A DNA stretch of 64,000 nucleotides from Dysosmobacter welbionis (GCF_005121165.3 NZ_CP034413.3:1798001-1862000); one strand, 5' to 3'; shown: positions 35,658 through 47,275, counted from the stretch's first letter. Notes: a model not told the origin generated them from the sequence alone. Program-made: numbers and translations.

Positions 35658-37510
35658 TCAGGGAAGATAGTTCAGCGGGTTGCGGGCCACGCCGTTGTAA
35701 CGGACCTCGAAGTGGCAGTGATTGCCGGTGGAGTTGCCGGTGGAGCCCACCCGTGCGATCTGCTGGCCCTTGTAGACGTGGTCGCCCACGGAGACCGTCA
35801 GGCTGCTGTTGTGACCGTACCGGGTCACATAGCCGTTACCGTGGTTGATCTCCACCAGGTAGCCGTAGCCGCCCATCCAGCCGGAGTAGGTGACTGTGCC
35901 GCCGTCCGCCGCGTAGACCGGCGTGCCGTACGGCCCGGCAATATCGATGCCCTGATGGTTGGTGGAGCCAATGCCGCCGGGAGAGGACCGTCCGCCGAAG
36001 CGGGAGGTGATCCGGCCACTGATGGGCCACCGGAACGTGCCGGTGGGCAGCCAGGTGGGCCGCTCCTTCGTGCCCTGGAGCCGCTGCTCCGTCACGGGCT
36101 CCTTCAGGGTGACAGAGGAGAGGATCGTCCGCTCCGTCTCCACACCGTTGACATAGGTGACGTTGGCCACCACGTCGGCGGCGCCGTACTCACCGGGGGA
36201 AGTCACCTGATAGTCGCCCTTGTACAGATAGGCAGAGTCCGTATACTCCACATCATACATGACGTCTTCCACGTAGTATTCCCGCTGCTTCACTGTCACT
36301 GTAAGATAGGGGACGGCCTCCGACAGCGTCAGCACCTCGCCGATCTGGATCTTGTCGATGTTGTAGCCGGGGTTCAGCGCCAGCAGTTCCTTGGAGGTCA
36401 TTCCGTGATCCTCCGCGATCTCGGACCAGGTGTCACCCGCCTTCACGGTGTACGTGGTCTCAGCGGTCTTCGTGCTGTACAGCAGCTCCGCCAGATACCC
36501 CAGGTTCATCACCTTTTCCGTGGGCACGTACTCCTGCTTGATCTCCACATCCTCCGCAAATTCGCAGGAGATGGTGTTCTCGTCCGCGGTGCTGCTCTGG
36601 AGCTGGCTCAGCAGCTCCTCCAGTGCGCCCTCATAGGGGGTCGCGCCCACCAGCTCACCGTCCACATACAGACTGTACGCCTGGGTGACCAGACCGATCT
36701 GCTGGGACAGGTCCTCCTCCAGCGTCGTCTCGTCTACCACGTCCTGCCGCAGCAGCAGGCCGGAGGAATACTGCAGCAGGGAGTCGTCGATGGTGTAGCT
36801 CTCCCCCAGCGTCCGGGCGGTGACCGCCTCCAGGTCCGACGCGGCCTCCTCCGCTGCGGATTGGGAGCCCACAGCGGCAATCACCTCGCCGTCGTACAAA
36901 ACCGTCGTCCCGAAGGTGTAGACGGAGAAGAACAACCCGATGGCAGCAGCCACGCAGCCGCCGCACAGCAGCATCGCTGGATGCAGGCGCCAGCGGTGCC
37001 CCAGCTTGGCCCGCAGGGCAGAGACCCGCTCACGCCGCTGCTTCCGGCTGGCGCGGATCCGTTCGCCCAGCAGCCCCCCAGAGTGGGCAGCATTCCCCAG
37101 GCCAGCAGAAGCAACTGCACAGGAAGCCGCTCAGACTCCGGGAACCGCTTTGCCTTTTTCTCCCGTACCAGACGCCGCCAGTGGCGGCGGGTATTCTTGG
37201 CCTTTTCCGCCAGCGCCTGGCAGCCGGTCACCACAGGGCTGATCTCCCCCTCCGTGTCCTGCCAGGACTGCACAGCCTGCCGCAGCCTCCGGCGCCGGGG
37301 CTCTGTCCGTCGGGACGGACCAGCGGGCTCCTCTCCCCACTCGGGGATCAAGGGCTTCACCGCCGTCGGTGCGGATACGGGCTCCGGCTGCACCTCCGGG
37401 GGCGTGGGCGGACACTTCCTCTCCCGCTCCGCCTGTCCAGCAGCCAGACGCTTGCCGCCGCGGCGGGACTGCCGGGCGGCATGATCGCTTTTCTGAATAT
37501 GTTCGCTCAT
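35658..37510 (-). CDS. LysM-G5-M23 envelope peptidase, apparent single-base frameshift
   Basis: Two frames together make one protein of about 617 residues. The first (37510 to about 37074) has a good ribosome site and gives a basic cytoplasmic N-terminus. The second (to 35658; its first internal ATG is 36974) gives a membrane anchor, a LysM domain (TYTVKAGDTWSEIAEDHGM), a G5 domain, and an M23 domain with zinc ligands in NHQGIDIAGPYGTPVYAA and HCHFEVRYNG. They join at six G's (plus-strand C's 37074-37079). One more G would read TLGGLLGERIRASRK without a break; as given, frame 1 stops at 36881. It probably cleaves peptidoglycan stem-peptide crosslinks outside the membrane. Either a real mutation, slippage, or a sequencing error. 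Confidence 0.85.
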
Positions 37511-37559
37511 ATCGTCTCCGTAAAATCCAGCGAAATAGTTACAATTTGTTACCGTTTGT

Positions 37560-37588
37560 AATCATACGCCATTTCCCGCTTCCAGTCA
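37560..37588 (-). promoter_or_regulatory. Strong promoter of the M23 peptidase gene
   Basis: Minus-strand TTGACT (37583-37588), 17-nt spacer, TATGAT (37560-37565), 50 nt before the ATG at 37510. The leader contains TTACAA and TTGTAA arms 11 nt apart (about 37535-37558) and repeated GTAAC, somewhat like a WalR site but with the wrong spacing. Confidence 0.7.
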
Positions 37589-37731
37589 AGTCTAAAATTG
37601 TTAAAAAAGTTCTTCAATTTCTTGTGTTTCCATCAATTTCCGCACCACAGCATCTGGTAGGGTCCCACACTTTTGCCAGAAGCGCCCTCCCGCCGGACAC
37701 AAATTTTTGTGATGATATTTTGATTTTCCAA

Positions 37732-37759
37732 TTGACCCCGACGGCGAGTTGTGTATAAT
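37732..37759 (+). promoter_or_regulatory. Promoter of pta
   Basis: TTGACC (37732-37737), 16-nt spacer, TATAAT (37754-37759), 53 nt before the pta ATG. Confidence 0.75.
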
Positions 37760-37812
37760 GAGAATAGTCTAAATACGTTCCCAAATCTGTACGTTTTTGG
37801 AGGAAATCAGAG

Positions 37813-38793
37813 ATGTTTGAATTTTTGATCAAAAAGCTGAAGGCCCATCCCCGGAAGATTGTCTTCACTGAGGGCACGGATCCCCGCATTCTGGAGGCGT
37901 CCGCCCGCTTGCTGTCCGGTACCTTCCTGACCCCTGTGCTGGTGGGCAATCTCGACGAGATCCAGGCCGCTGCCGAGGAAGCCGGCTTCAACATCCGGGG
38001 CGCTGAGATCATTGATCCCGAGGCCTTCCCCGACATGGAGAAGATGGTCTCCACCCTGGTGGAGCTGCGCAAGGGCAAGATGAGTGAGGAGGAGTGCCGC
38101 AAGCTCCTCAAGCAGGCCAACTACTTCGGCACCATGCTGGTGAAGATGGGCTATGCCGACGCTCTGCTGGGCGGCGCCACCTATTCCACCGCCGACACGG
38201 TCCGTCCCGCCCTGCAGATCATCAAGACCAAGCCCGGCAACAAGATCGTGTCCTCCTGCTTCATTCTGGTCCGTCCCTCTGCCACCGGCGACCGCGAGGT
38301 TCTGGCCATGGGCGACTGCGCCATCAACATCAAGCCCACCGAGGATGAGCTGGTGGAGATCGGCCTGGAGACCGCCACCACCGCCAAGGTCTTCGGCATC
38401 GATCCCAAGGTGGCTTACCTCAGCTATTCCACCCTGGGTTCCGGCAAGGGCGAGGATGTGGACAAGATGCGCAATGCCTGCAGCAGACTCAAGGCCCTGG
38501 CCCCCGATCTGGATGTGGACGGCGAGCTGCAGTTCGACGCCGCCGTCTCTCCCCGCGTGGCCCGCACCAAGTGCCCTGACTCCAAGGTGGCCGGCCATGC
38601 CAACACCTTCATCTTCCCGGACATCAACGCCGGCAATATCGGCTACAAGATCGCCCAGCGTCTGGGTTCCTTTGAGGCTTACGGCCCCATCCTGCAGGGT
38701 CTGAACGCCCCCATCAACGATCTGTCCCGGGGCTGCAACGCCCAGGAGGTCTACTCCATGGCCATCATCACTGCCGGCCTGTGCGAGGACTGA
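37813..38793 (+). CDS. pta: Phosphate acetyltransferase
   Basis: Pta (326 residues, the short single-domain form) converts acetyl-CoA and phosphate to acetyl-phosphate and CoA, the step that leads to ATP by acetate kinase. Typical features are IVFTEGTDPRILEAS at the N-terminus, GMLVKMGYADALLGGATYSTADTVRPALQII-type sequence, and the C-terminal GYKIAQRLGSFEAYGPILQGLNAPINDLSRGC. TTTTGGAGG precedes the ATG. It is monocistronic with its own promoter and terminator. No ackA lies in the window, so acetate kinase must be elsewhere. It would draw acyl-CoA from the PFORs encoded nearby. Confidence 0.96.
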   Translation: MFEFLIKKLKAHPRKIVFTEGTDPRILEASARLLSGTFLTPVLVGNLDEIQAAAEEAGFNIRGAEIIDPEAFPDMEKMVSTLVELRKGKMSEEECRKLLKQANYFGTMLVKMGYADALLGGATYSTADTVRPALQIIKTKPGNKIVSSCFILVRPSATGDREVLAMGDCAINIKPTEDELVEIGLETATTAKVFGIDPKVAYLSYSTLGSGKGEDVDKMRNACSRLKALAPDLDVDGELQFDAAVSPRVARTKCPDSKVAGHANTFIFPDINAGNIGYKIAQRLGSFEAYGPILQGLNAPINDLSRGCNAQEVYSMAIITAGLCED

Positions 38794-38825
38794 TTGCCGT
38801 ACATCCCATTTTCCATACAGCAGAC

Positions 38826-38865
38826 AGCGGCGGACGCTTTCGCGGTCCGCCGCTGTTTTTTTGTT
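38826..38865 (+). terminator. Terminator of pta
   Basis: 10-bp stem AGCGGCGGAC/GTCCGCCGCT with a 9-nt loop followed by GTTTTTTTTG. Confidence 0.88.
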
Positions 38866-38964
38866 CATTGCAACCGGCGGTTGCGGAATCGCCAAGGGAC
38901 CTTGATGGACAATCCCGCCGCCCTCTGCTATGATGGTCGCAGAATTGAAGCGGGAGGCGAGACC

Positions 38965-39747
38965 ATGACCTTGGGAGAACGGCTGATTCAGCTGCGGGCA
39001 AAAGCAGGGCTCAGTCAGGATACCCTGGCGGAGCAGCTGGGAGTATCCCGGCAGTCTGTCAGCAAGTGGGAAAACGACGCCAGCGTACCGGATTTGGAGA
39101 AGTTGGTGAAACTGAGTGGAGTGTTCGGCGTATCTCTGGATGAACTGGTGAAGGGAGAGGTCCCGGATTCGGCGGCCCCCGCCGTAAAGGCCGGCGTGAC
39201 GGCAGAGGAACTTCGGCTCCACCGGCAGAGGCTGGTGGGGATCGCGTTTTTTCTTTCCGCCGTGGTGCTCTATTCCTATGCGCTAACCGGGCCAATCGCG
39301 GTGTGGCCGCTACTCATGTGCGGAACCGCCTGTTTGTTCCGCAGGAAGTTTTTAGCCATCATCTGCAGCTGGGGTGTATGGCTGGCGCTTTTTTCGATTT
39401 TTGGCCCCAGTTTGATGTGGCTTCCTTCCGGCAACTCTGTCACCTGGATGGCCGCCTTCTGGCTGACCATTGCGTTGTTGTTCCTGACGGTTCAAACCAT
39501 TCGCCGTCCCCCGCCCGTCCCTGTTTGCTGGCTGCTTCTGGTCGCCTTTGCGCTCCAATATGCCGGTACCCGCAGCATTTGGACGTCCATCCATCGTCCG
39601 GGTCTGCTCCAGTTCTTTCTGCTTCGTCCTGGTGGAAAGTTCCTGATACTGTATTGGTTGGTGATGCTTCTTCTGGTGTCCGTCCATACCATACGAGAAT
39701 TCGTTGTTTCCCACCGGCATTCCACCGGGAATCTATCCAAATCGTAA
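38965..39747 (+). CDS. XRE-family HTH protein with C-terminal membrane domain
   Basis: This 260-residue protein has an N-terminal XRE/Cro HTH (LGERLIQLRAKAGLSQDTLAEQLGVSRQSVSKWENDASVPDLEKLVKLSGVFGVSLDELVKGE, 3-66), a short linker, and about five hydrophobic helices from residue 93 to the end. Membrane-tethered XRE regulators of this layout are common in Clostridia; some respond to envelope or antimicrobial stress, but the signal here is unknown. The ATG at 38965 has GGGAGG upstream; the longer open frame is intergenic DNA. The only Trp-rich segments are in the membrane part. It is convergent with eno. Confidence 0.87.
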   Translation: MTLGERLIQLRAKAGLSQDTLAEQLGVSRQSVSKWENDASVPDLEKLVKLSGVFGVSLDELVKGEVPDSAAPAVKAGVTAEELRLHRQRLVGIAFFLSAVVLYSYALTGPIAVWPLLMCGTACLFRRKFLAIICSWGVWLALFSIFGPSLMWLPSGNSVTWMAAFWLTIALLFLTVQTIRRPPPVPVCWLLLVAFALQYAGTRSIWTSIHRPGLLQFFLLRPGGKFLILYWLVMLLLVSVHTIREFVVSHRHSTGNLSKS

Positions 39748-39778
39748 ATTTTTTTGCAATAATTCCTTTTCGTATTAA

Positions 39779-39815
39779 AAACAAAGCCGCCCTGTCGGGC
39801 GGCTTTGCGCTTTGC
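39779..39815. terminator. Bidirectional terminator between XRE-membrane gene and eno
   Basis: Stem AAAGCCGCCC/GGGCGGCTTT with loop TGTC; A-rich flank gives a T tract for the minus strand (eno). Confidence 0.8.
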
Positions 39816-39824
39816 TTTCGCTGC

Positions 39825-41141
<1,317 letters not shown>

Positions 41142-41215
41142 TTATTAAAATTATAAGACAGAATCATGCGGGCGCGTTCCTCCCAAGGGAGGGCCCACCA
41201 GGGATTTCCGGTGCT

Positions 41216-41244
41216 ATTATATCGGTAATCGTTTACTCTGTCAA
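41216..41244 (-). promoter_or_regulatory. Consensus promoter of eno
   Basis: Minus-strand TTGACA (41239-41244), 17-nt spacer, TATAAT (41216-41221): a perfect match to the sigma-A consensus. The spacer contains GTAAACGATTAC (41225-41236), a near-palindrome. Confidence 0.88.
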
Positions 41245-41284
41245 GCAAACCGGATATTTCCAGTGAAAAAAGTGCGCACTCCTG

Positions 41285-41929
41285 TCACAGAAGGACGGCG
41301 CTGCTGAGAATCTCAAAGGCCTCCTGACAGGGCAGGCGCTTTTTCTCCATGGGCGGCAGGCTGTCGTCAAACCGGCGGGCTTCCGCTTCGTCAAACACAA
41401 ACGCCGGGCTCTGGCGGTATATCCAGCTTTTTCCCGCCAGGGTGCCGGGCTCCAGTTCCTTCACCAGCATCGCGGCGGGATACGTCCCGTCCTCCAGATG
41501 GACCCGGTGCTTTTTGCAGCTTTGGAAGCCGCGGCCCACGTAGTTGTTGGGATCGCCGAAGATCACAATAGCCTCGTACCCCATGGCGGACGCCCGCCGG
41601 AAGGACTCCTCCATCAGCAGCCTGCCATAGCCCCGGCGCTGCAGTCCCGGTCGGATACAGACTGGTCCAAAGGTCAGGATGCCCTTCTCCTTCCCTGCCT
41701 CGTCCACCAGTGTGCTCTTCGTGTACATGATATTGCCGACCACACGGCCGTCCAGCTCCAGCACCAGGTCCAACTCCGGCAGAAAATCCGGGTGGGGCCG
41801 GATGGCGTGGGCCAGGTAGTGCTCCGTGCATCCTGGCGTGTAGAGGTTGTAAAACGCCTGCCGGATGATGTCCTCCACCTGCTGGTAATCGCTCACCCGC
41901 TCCGGGCGGATCGTGATGTTCTTCTCCAT
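41285..41929 (-). CDS. GNAT family N-acetyltransferase
   Basis: This 214-residue protein has a GNAT acetyl-CoA-binding fold: VVGNIMYTKSTLVDE (strand 4), FGPVCIRPGLQRRGYGRLLMEES (motif A with RRGYG pyrophosphate loop) and GFQSCKKHRVHLEDG. The pattern is typical of the Eis/YhbS-like branch that acts on small molecules or proteins. The start at 41929 is chosen because GGGAGG lies upstream and it begins MEKNITIRPERVSD; the frame is open 16 codons more. It stands alone downstream of hppA and upstream of eno on the minus strand. Substrate unknown. Confidence 0.9.
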   Translation of the reverse strand: MEKNITIRPERVSDYQQVEDIIRQAFYNLYTPGCTEHYLAHAIRPHPDFLPELDLVLELDGRVVGNIMYTKSTLVDEAGKEKGILTFGPVCIRPGLQRRGYGRLLMEESFRRASAMGYEAIVIFGDPNNYVGRGFQSCKKHRVHLEDGTYPAAMLVKELEPGTLAGKSWIYRQSPAFVFDEAEARRFDDSLPPMEKKRLPCQEAFEILSSAVLL

Positions 41930-42063
41930 ATCGGTTCCTCCCTGCATGAATTGGCGCCCTGCGGGCGCAGTCTGCACAGCTTGTCCTGCTCTCTATTATA
42001 TGTCTCTTTCGGCTGCACGCAATGGTGGGCAGTGATTTTTTTCGTCCGGAGTGAAAGCTGGCG

Positions 42064-42098
42064 CGAAAAAGCGCCTCCCGCAAAAGCGGGAGGCGCCG
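42064..42098 (-). terminator. Terminator of hppA
   Basis: 11-bp stem GCGCCTCCCGC/GCGGGAGGCGC with loop AAAA, followed by TTTTT on the minus strand, 11 nt after the hppA stop. Confidence 0.88.
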
Positions 42099-42108
42099 AA
42101 TCGAAAAC

Positions 42109-44232
<2,124 letters not shown>

Positions 44233-44275
44233 GTTTCTCCGCTCCTTTGCAGTTGTATTTGTATACGGTACGTAT

Positions 44276-44303
44276 ATTTTAACATAGCCCGGAAATTTTT
44301 CAA
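44276..44303 (-). promoter_or_regulatory. Promoter of hppA
   Basis: Minus-strand TTGAAA (44298-44303), 16-nt spacer, TAAAAT (44276-44281), 44 nt before the ATG. The leader includes a GTACCGTATAC repeat. Confidence 0.7.
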
Positions 44304-44448
44304 GAAAATATTAGGTAATTTTGCGTGCAGACAGCTACGTTTTCGCGTTTTCCACAAAGTTCCTGTTTTTTGGCTCCCACTTTTCATTCATTTGGGCAGA
44401 TTGCCTCTTTACAGGACGCCTGACCTGAAATCCGGCGAATTTTTTTGT

Positions 44449-44479
44449 GAAAAATGCCCTCAAACCGCAGTCTGAGGGC
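44449..44479 (-). terminator. Terminator of the lipoprotein gene
   Basis: 7-bp stem GCCCTCA/TGAGGGC with a 10-nt loop and ATTTTTC on the minus strand. Confidence 0.6.
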
Positions 44480-44530
44480 CGTATACAGCAATATGGTTCT
44501 GATTTTGAGCTGCAACCCATCCAGCTCTGC

Positions 44531-45178
44531 TCAATAGATCAAGTGGAAATCGGTGAAGACCCAGCGGTCTTCCAGAAATTCATAGGGGAATGCATAGGAC
44601 TCCACCCCTGTCACGGTAGAGCCGCCGTCTGCCAGCAGATCCACCTCTACTATGACAGAGTATCCCGCCTGGCCGTACGGCTTGATCTGGATGTCCGCCT
44701 GACCCTTGGACTCGTCCCGCTCCCGGCTGGTAGGCAGAACATACAGGGCCCCGTCCACATCCTGATACAGGGGATGGGCTCCGCCGGAGGCCAGCAGCGC
44801 ATCCACCAGCTCCTCTGAAAACAGGCCCCGCAGATAGGCCCGCAGGTCTGCCAGATTTTCCATGCCCGGGTACTCCACCGGATAGTAAAGCCAGCCGTCT
44901 ATGGTCTGCGTCTTCTCTCCGCAGGGCAGCGTCTCCAGGCTGAACCAGCCGTACGCCTCCTCCGCCCGGAAATAGGCCGCCTGGATCTCCTCGTCCGTCA
45001 GGGGACGGGCCTGACCCTCCAGCCTGACGGCGGACAGACCGCCCTCCGCATCCGGTGCAGAGGCCTCCGCAAAAACGGAAGGCGCTTCTCCCGCCGCCCC
45101 CTCGTCCGCGGCGGGCCCGCCGCACCCGGCCAGCGCCCACAGCGCCAGTGCCAGAAACAGCACGCTCCACCTCTTCAT
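44531..45178 (-). CDS. Uncharacterised lipoprotein
   Basis: This 215-residue exported lipoprotein has a signal MKRWSVLFLALALWALAGC (lipobox LAGC, Cys19), then a low-complexity Ala/Glu/Pro linker. The folded region from about residue 58 contains PLTDEEIQAAYFRAEEAYGWFSLETLPC and a C-terminal beta-rich part that ends RWVFTDFHLIY. The final pattern (predicted loss/gain of a phrase like VFTDF) resembles secreted proteins that test a stalk domain against cell wall, but I do not recognise the family. It lies between hppA and the small-protein unit, and has a terminator. Confidence 0.75.
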   Translation of the reverse strand: MKRWSVLFLALALWALAGCGGPAADEGAAGEAPSVFAEASAPDAEGGLSAVRLEGQARPLTDEEIQAAYFRAEEAYGWFSLETLPCGEKTQTIDGWLYYPVEYPGMENLADLRAYLRGLFSEELVDALLASGGAHPLYQDVDGALYVLPTSRERDESKGQADIQIKPYGQAGYSVIVEVDLLADGGSTVTGVESYAFPYEFLEDRWVFTDFHLIY

Positions 45179-45444
45179 AGCTTCCTCTCTCCTTCTCCCA
45201 AACGGGCCGCCGGCACCGCAGGGCCCACAGCCGTAAGGCTCTCCTCTCTGGTATCAGCGTATCACAGTTTTCAGAAAAATGCCATTCATTTTTTACTTTT
45301 TTCCGTTTTTTCGACAGTTTTTTGAAAAAGCCGCAAAAATGCCGCCCGGAACATTCCAGGCGGCAGAGGAGATCGGTCTCCCCGGGGAACTGCATATCGT
45401 CAGCGGAGCGAACCACATCCGCGGAAACTGTCAAGCGCCGGGCC
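45179..45444. other. Gene-free stretch
   Basis: Between the lipoprotein start and the small-gene terminator. AT-rich around 45280-45330. No clear promoter for the lipoprotein and no recognised RNA. Confidence 0.35.
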
Positions 45445-45445
45445 G

Positions 45446-45477
45446 AAAAAAGAAAAATCCACGCCTCCGGCGTGGCT
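45446..45477 (-). terminator. Terminator of the 27-residue gene
   Basis: 7-bp GC stem CCACGCC/GGCGTGG (45459-45465 with 45469-45475) followed on the minus strand by ATTTTTCTTTTTT, starting about 20 nt after the small ORF stop. Confidence 0.8.
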
Positions 45478-45495
45478 CTCCATCGGATTCCGTTC

Positions 45496-45579
45496 TCACC
45501 GCTCGCTGTGCTTCCAGCCGGCGTCCGTAAAGATCAGGTCGTCCACATCGTCGAGATCCCGCCAATTCCAATTCATCAT
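45496..45579 (-). CDS. Predicted 27-residue small protein
   Basis: A very short gene with all signals of expression: a TTGCAG-N17-TATACT promoter (45617-45645), AAAGGAGGG six bases before ATG-ATG, and a terminator shortly after the stop. The peptide, MMNWNWRDLDDVDDLIFTDAGWKHSER, is acidic in its centre and has three Trp; it has no signal peptide, membrane helix or run of one amino acid that would mark an attenuator leader. I do not recognise it. The frame can be extended upstream, but the promoter excludes a longer start. Confidence 0.65.
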   Translation of the reverse strand: MMNWNWRDLDDVDDLIFTDAGWKHSER

Positions 45580-45616
45580 ACTGCTCCCTCCTTTCTCTCT
45601 GAGGATTACAGAATTC

Positions 45617-45645
45617 AGTATAGCAGGGTGGGCAGCCGTCTGCAA
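45617..45645 (-). promoter_or_regulatory. Promoter of the 27-residue gene
   Basis: Minus-strand TTGCAG (45640-45645), 17-nt spacer, TATACT (45617-45622), 38 nt before the first ATG. Confidence 0.75.
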
Positions 45646-45790
45646 GGGCAGGAATATACAGTTTACATAAAATTTTTGCAAAGTTTTTGTGCAGGATTCT
45701 TCTCCCAGTAGGCCGAAACCATACGGAAGCCACCCGCCATTTCCGTCTTCTTTGTGTATTTTTCCACTCGTCATATCCATACTATTTATG

Positions 45791-45819
45791 GTATAATAGC
45801 CGCGAAGCGGCTATTATAC
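45791..45819. promoter_or_regulatory. Perfect palindrome overlapping -10 elements on both strands
   Basis: GTATAATAGCCGC and its exact complement, 13-bp arms around GAA. Each arm holds TATAAT, so each strand carries a possible -10. On the plus strand TCGTCA lies 18 nt upstream, giving a plausible promoter for the metallophosphoesterase gene, whose ATG is 127 nt further on. Confidence 0.6.
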
Positions 45820-45945
45820 TGGCCGGGCATCTGCTCCGCGCCTGCGGAGGCGCCTTTTTGCAGCGCCCGCGCTTCCTACATTCGGATTTGCTTTTTCCAC
45901 GTCTCGGACGTGCTGCGTTCCGCGGCGGAGGAGGCCGCGTTCACC

Positions 45946-46806
45946 ATGCCCAAGCATCCCAAGCGCCGCACCCGGCGGAACCTGGCCGTGCTGGCCCTGT
46001 CCGCCCTGTGCCTGACCGGATTTCTCTACTGGGACAACACCGCTCTGCAGGTGACCCGGTTTGACCCTGTCTTTTCCGATCTGCCCGCCGGTTTTGATGG
46101 CTGCCGGATCGTGGTCCTCAGCGACCTCCACGGCGCCTCGTTCGGTGCGCACAACGCGGACCTGCTGGCGGCTGTGGCCGCGGAGCAGCCGGAGTACATC
46201 TTTTTTCTGGGGGATCTGGAGGACAAGTACCGGGGGCCGGCGGACGGCTACCCGGCGGAGACCGCCCGGGGACTTTCTGCCATTGCCCCCACCTACTACG
46301 TCACCGGCAACCACGAGTGGGCCGTGGGCGGAGTGCCGGCGCTGAAGGAAATCCTCACCGCCAACGGCGTCACGGTGTTGTCCAACCAATTCGTGCCCCT
46401 GGAGCGGAACGGGGACACCATTGTCCTGGCGGGCATCGACGATCCCAACGGCTACGCCGACCAGAAGACGCCGGAGGAACTGGCCGCCGAGGTCTACGCC
46501 GCCTGCGGCGACCCCTTCTGGATCCTGCTGGCCCACCGGAACAACCGGTTTGCGCGCCAGTACAGCCTGCTGGGGGCGGATCTGGTGTGCTCCGGCCATG
46601 CCCACGGCGGCATCGTCCGCCTGCCCGGGACGGACGGGCTGTTCTCCCATGACCTGGACCTGTTTCCCTCCTATACCGCCGGGCTGTATGAAGAAAACGG
46701 CTCCGTGCTGTTCGTCACCCGGGGCCTGGGGAATTCCGGGCCCTCCTTCCGGGTGTTCAACCGCCCGGAAATCGCTGTGCTGACGCTGCGCCGGGCGGAG
46801 GGCTAG
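45946..46806 (+). CDS. Membrane-anchored metallophosphoesterase
   Basis: This 286-residue calcineurin-like phosphoesterase has an N-terminal uncleaved anchor (RRNLAVLALSALCLTGFLYW, about 9-28), then metal-binding motifs VVLSDLHGASFG (D-x-H), FFLGDLEDKY (GD), VTGNHEW (GNHE), LLAHRN and CSGHAHGG. This order matches the YkuE/UDP-diacylglucosamine-hydrolase-like class, acting at the outer membrane face. The frame is open from a GTG at 45754, but the ATG at 45946 behind GGAGGAGG starts at the basic residues before the anchor. Its TAG stop shares CTAG with the convergent small gene. Substrate unknown. Confidence 0.88.
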   Translation: MPKHPKRRTRRNLAVLALSALCLTGFLYWDNTALQVTRFDPVFSDLPAGFDGCRIVVLSDLHGASFGAHNADLLAAVAAEQPEYIFFLGDLEDKYRGPADGYPAETARGLSAIAPTYYVTGNHEWAVGGVPALKEILTANGVTVLSNQFVPLERNGDTIVLAGIDDPNGYADQKTPEELAAEVYAACGDPFWILLAHRNNRFARQYSLLGADLVCSGHAHGGIVRLPGTDGLFSHDLDLFPSYTAGLYEENGSVLFVTRGLGNSGPSFRVFNRPEIAVLTLRRAEG

Positions 46807-46979
46807 TCCCGGCGGCAGGCTTCCGAGCGCCGCAGGCCCAGGGCAAGGCCCTGGCAAAAGCAGAACAGCCCATAGCCCCGGACCGGGTCCTCCCGCAGAT
46901 ACTCCGGCCACTGGCCCGGGTCCGGAGCCGGGCCCCAGGCGAGGAAGAGTTCTTCCATGATATCAGGTATTTCCTGCAT
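46803..46979 (-). CDS. Small protein divergent from HTH pair (module A)
   Basis: This 58-residue protein starts at the ATG at 46979 with AGGGGA upstream (the frame opens 14 codons earlier). It is acidic at the N-terminus (MQEIPDIMEELFLAW) and ends with GYGLFCFCQGLALGLRRSE. The end resembles the FARGLQLGLALG of the small protein at 49378-49626, which also lies divergent to an HTH gene, so the two may be paralogues. The shape recalls DUF6809-like proteins, but that is uncertain. Its stop overlaps the metallophosphoesterase stop in CTAG. Function unknown. Confidence 0.6.
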   Translation of the reverse strand: MQEIPDIMEELFLAWGPAPDPGQWPEYLREDPVRGYGLFCFCQGLALGLRRSEACRRD

Positions 46980-46990
46980 GATAAATCCCC

Positions 46991-47034
46991 TTGCAAAAAA
47001 TACAGTTATATGTACTATCATTAGAATGGTACAT
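46991..47034 (+). promoter_or_regulatory. Promoter with overlapping operator for the HTH pair
   Basis: TTGCAA (46991-46996), 16-nt spacer, TACTAT (47013-47018). The -10 sits within an imperfect palindrome, ATGTACTAT (47010-47018) and ATGGTACAT (47026-47034), 7 nt apart, the likely operator of the HTH protein. Confidence 0.65.
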
Positions 47035-47062
47035 AGTTATCTGTGTGTCAAGGAGGTATTGC

Positions 47063-47275
47063 ATGTTTTCCGAGAAAATTCGCCAGCTCCGGAAAGATCG
47101 CCATCTGACCCAGGCAGAGGTGGCCAAGGAGGTCGGCCTGTCAGCCCGGGGCTATCAGGACCTGGAGCTGGGCGCCAAGCCCCGGTATGACGCGCTGCTG
47201 CACATCGCGGACTTCTACGGCGTGTCCGCAGACTGGCTGATGGGCCGCACGGACAACCCTGCTGTGAATCGCTGA
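47063..47275 (+). CDS. Small XRE-family HTH regulator (HTH-1)
   Basis: This 70-residue protein is almost only a Cro/XRE HTH: MFSEKIRQLRKDRHLTQAEVAKEVGLSARGYQDLELGAKPRYDALLHIADFYGVSADWLMGRTDNP. AAGGAGGT precedes the ATG at 47063. It would bind DNA as a dimer and probably the palindrome at 47010-47034, giving autoregulation and control of the divergent small gene. The unusual recognition segment ARGYQDLELGAKP is shared with HTH-2, 24 nt downstream, which looks like a recent tandem copy. Confidence 0.9.
   Translation: MFSEKIRQLRKDRHLTQAEVAKEVGLSARGYQDLELGAKPRYDALLHIADFYGVSADWLMGRTDNPAVNR

Noticed and set aside
37511-37560. WalR (YycF) binding site in the leader of the M23 peptidase gene
   Set aside because: GTAAC repeats are present but the start-to-start spacing is 10 rather than 11 and the first hexamer deviates from TGTWAH.
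44531-45178. Assigning the lipoprotein to the IseA-type peptidase inhibitor family
   Set aside because: Only general resemblance in size and secretion; no motif that I can confirm, so it is left uncharacterised.
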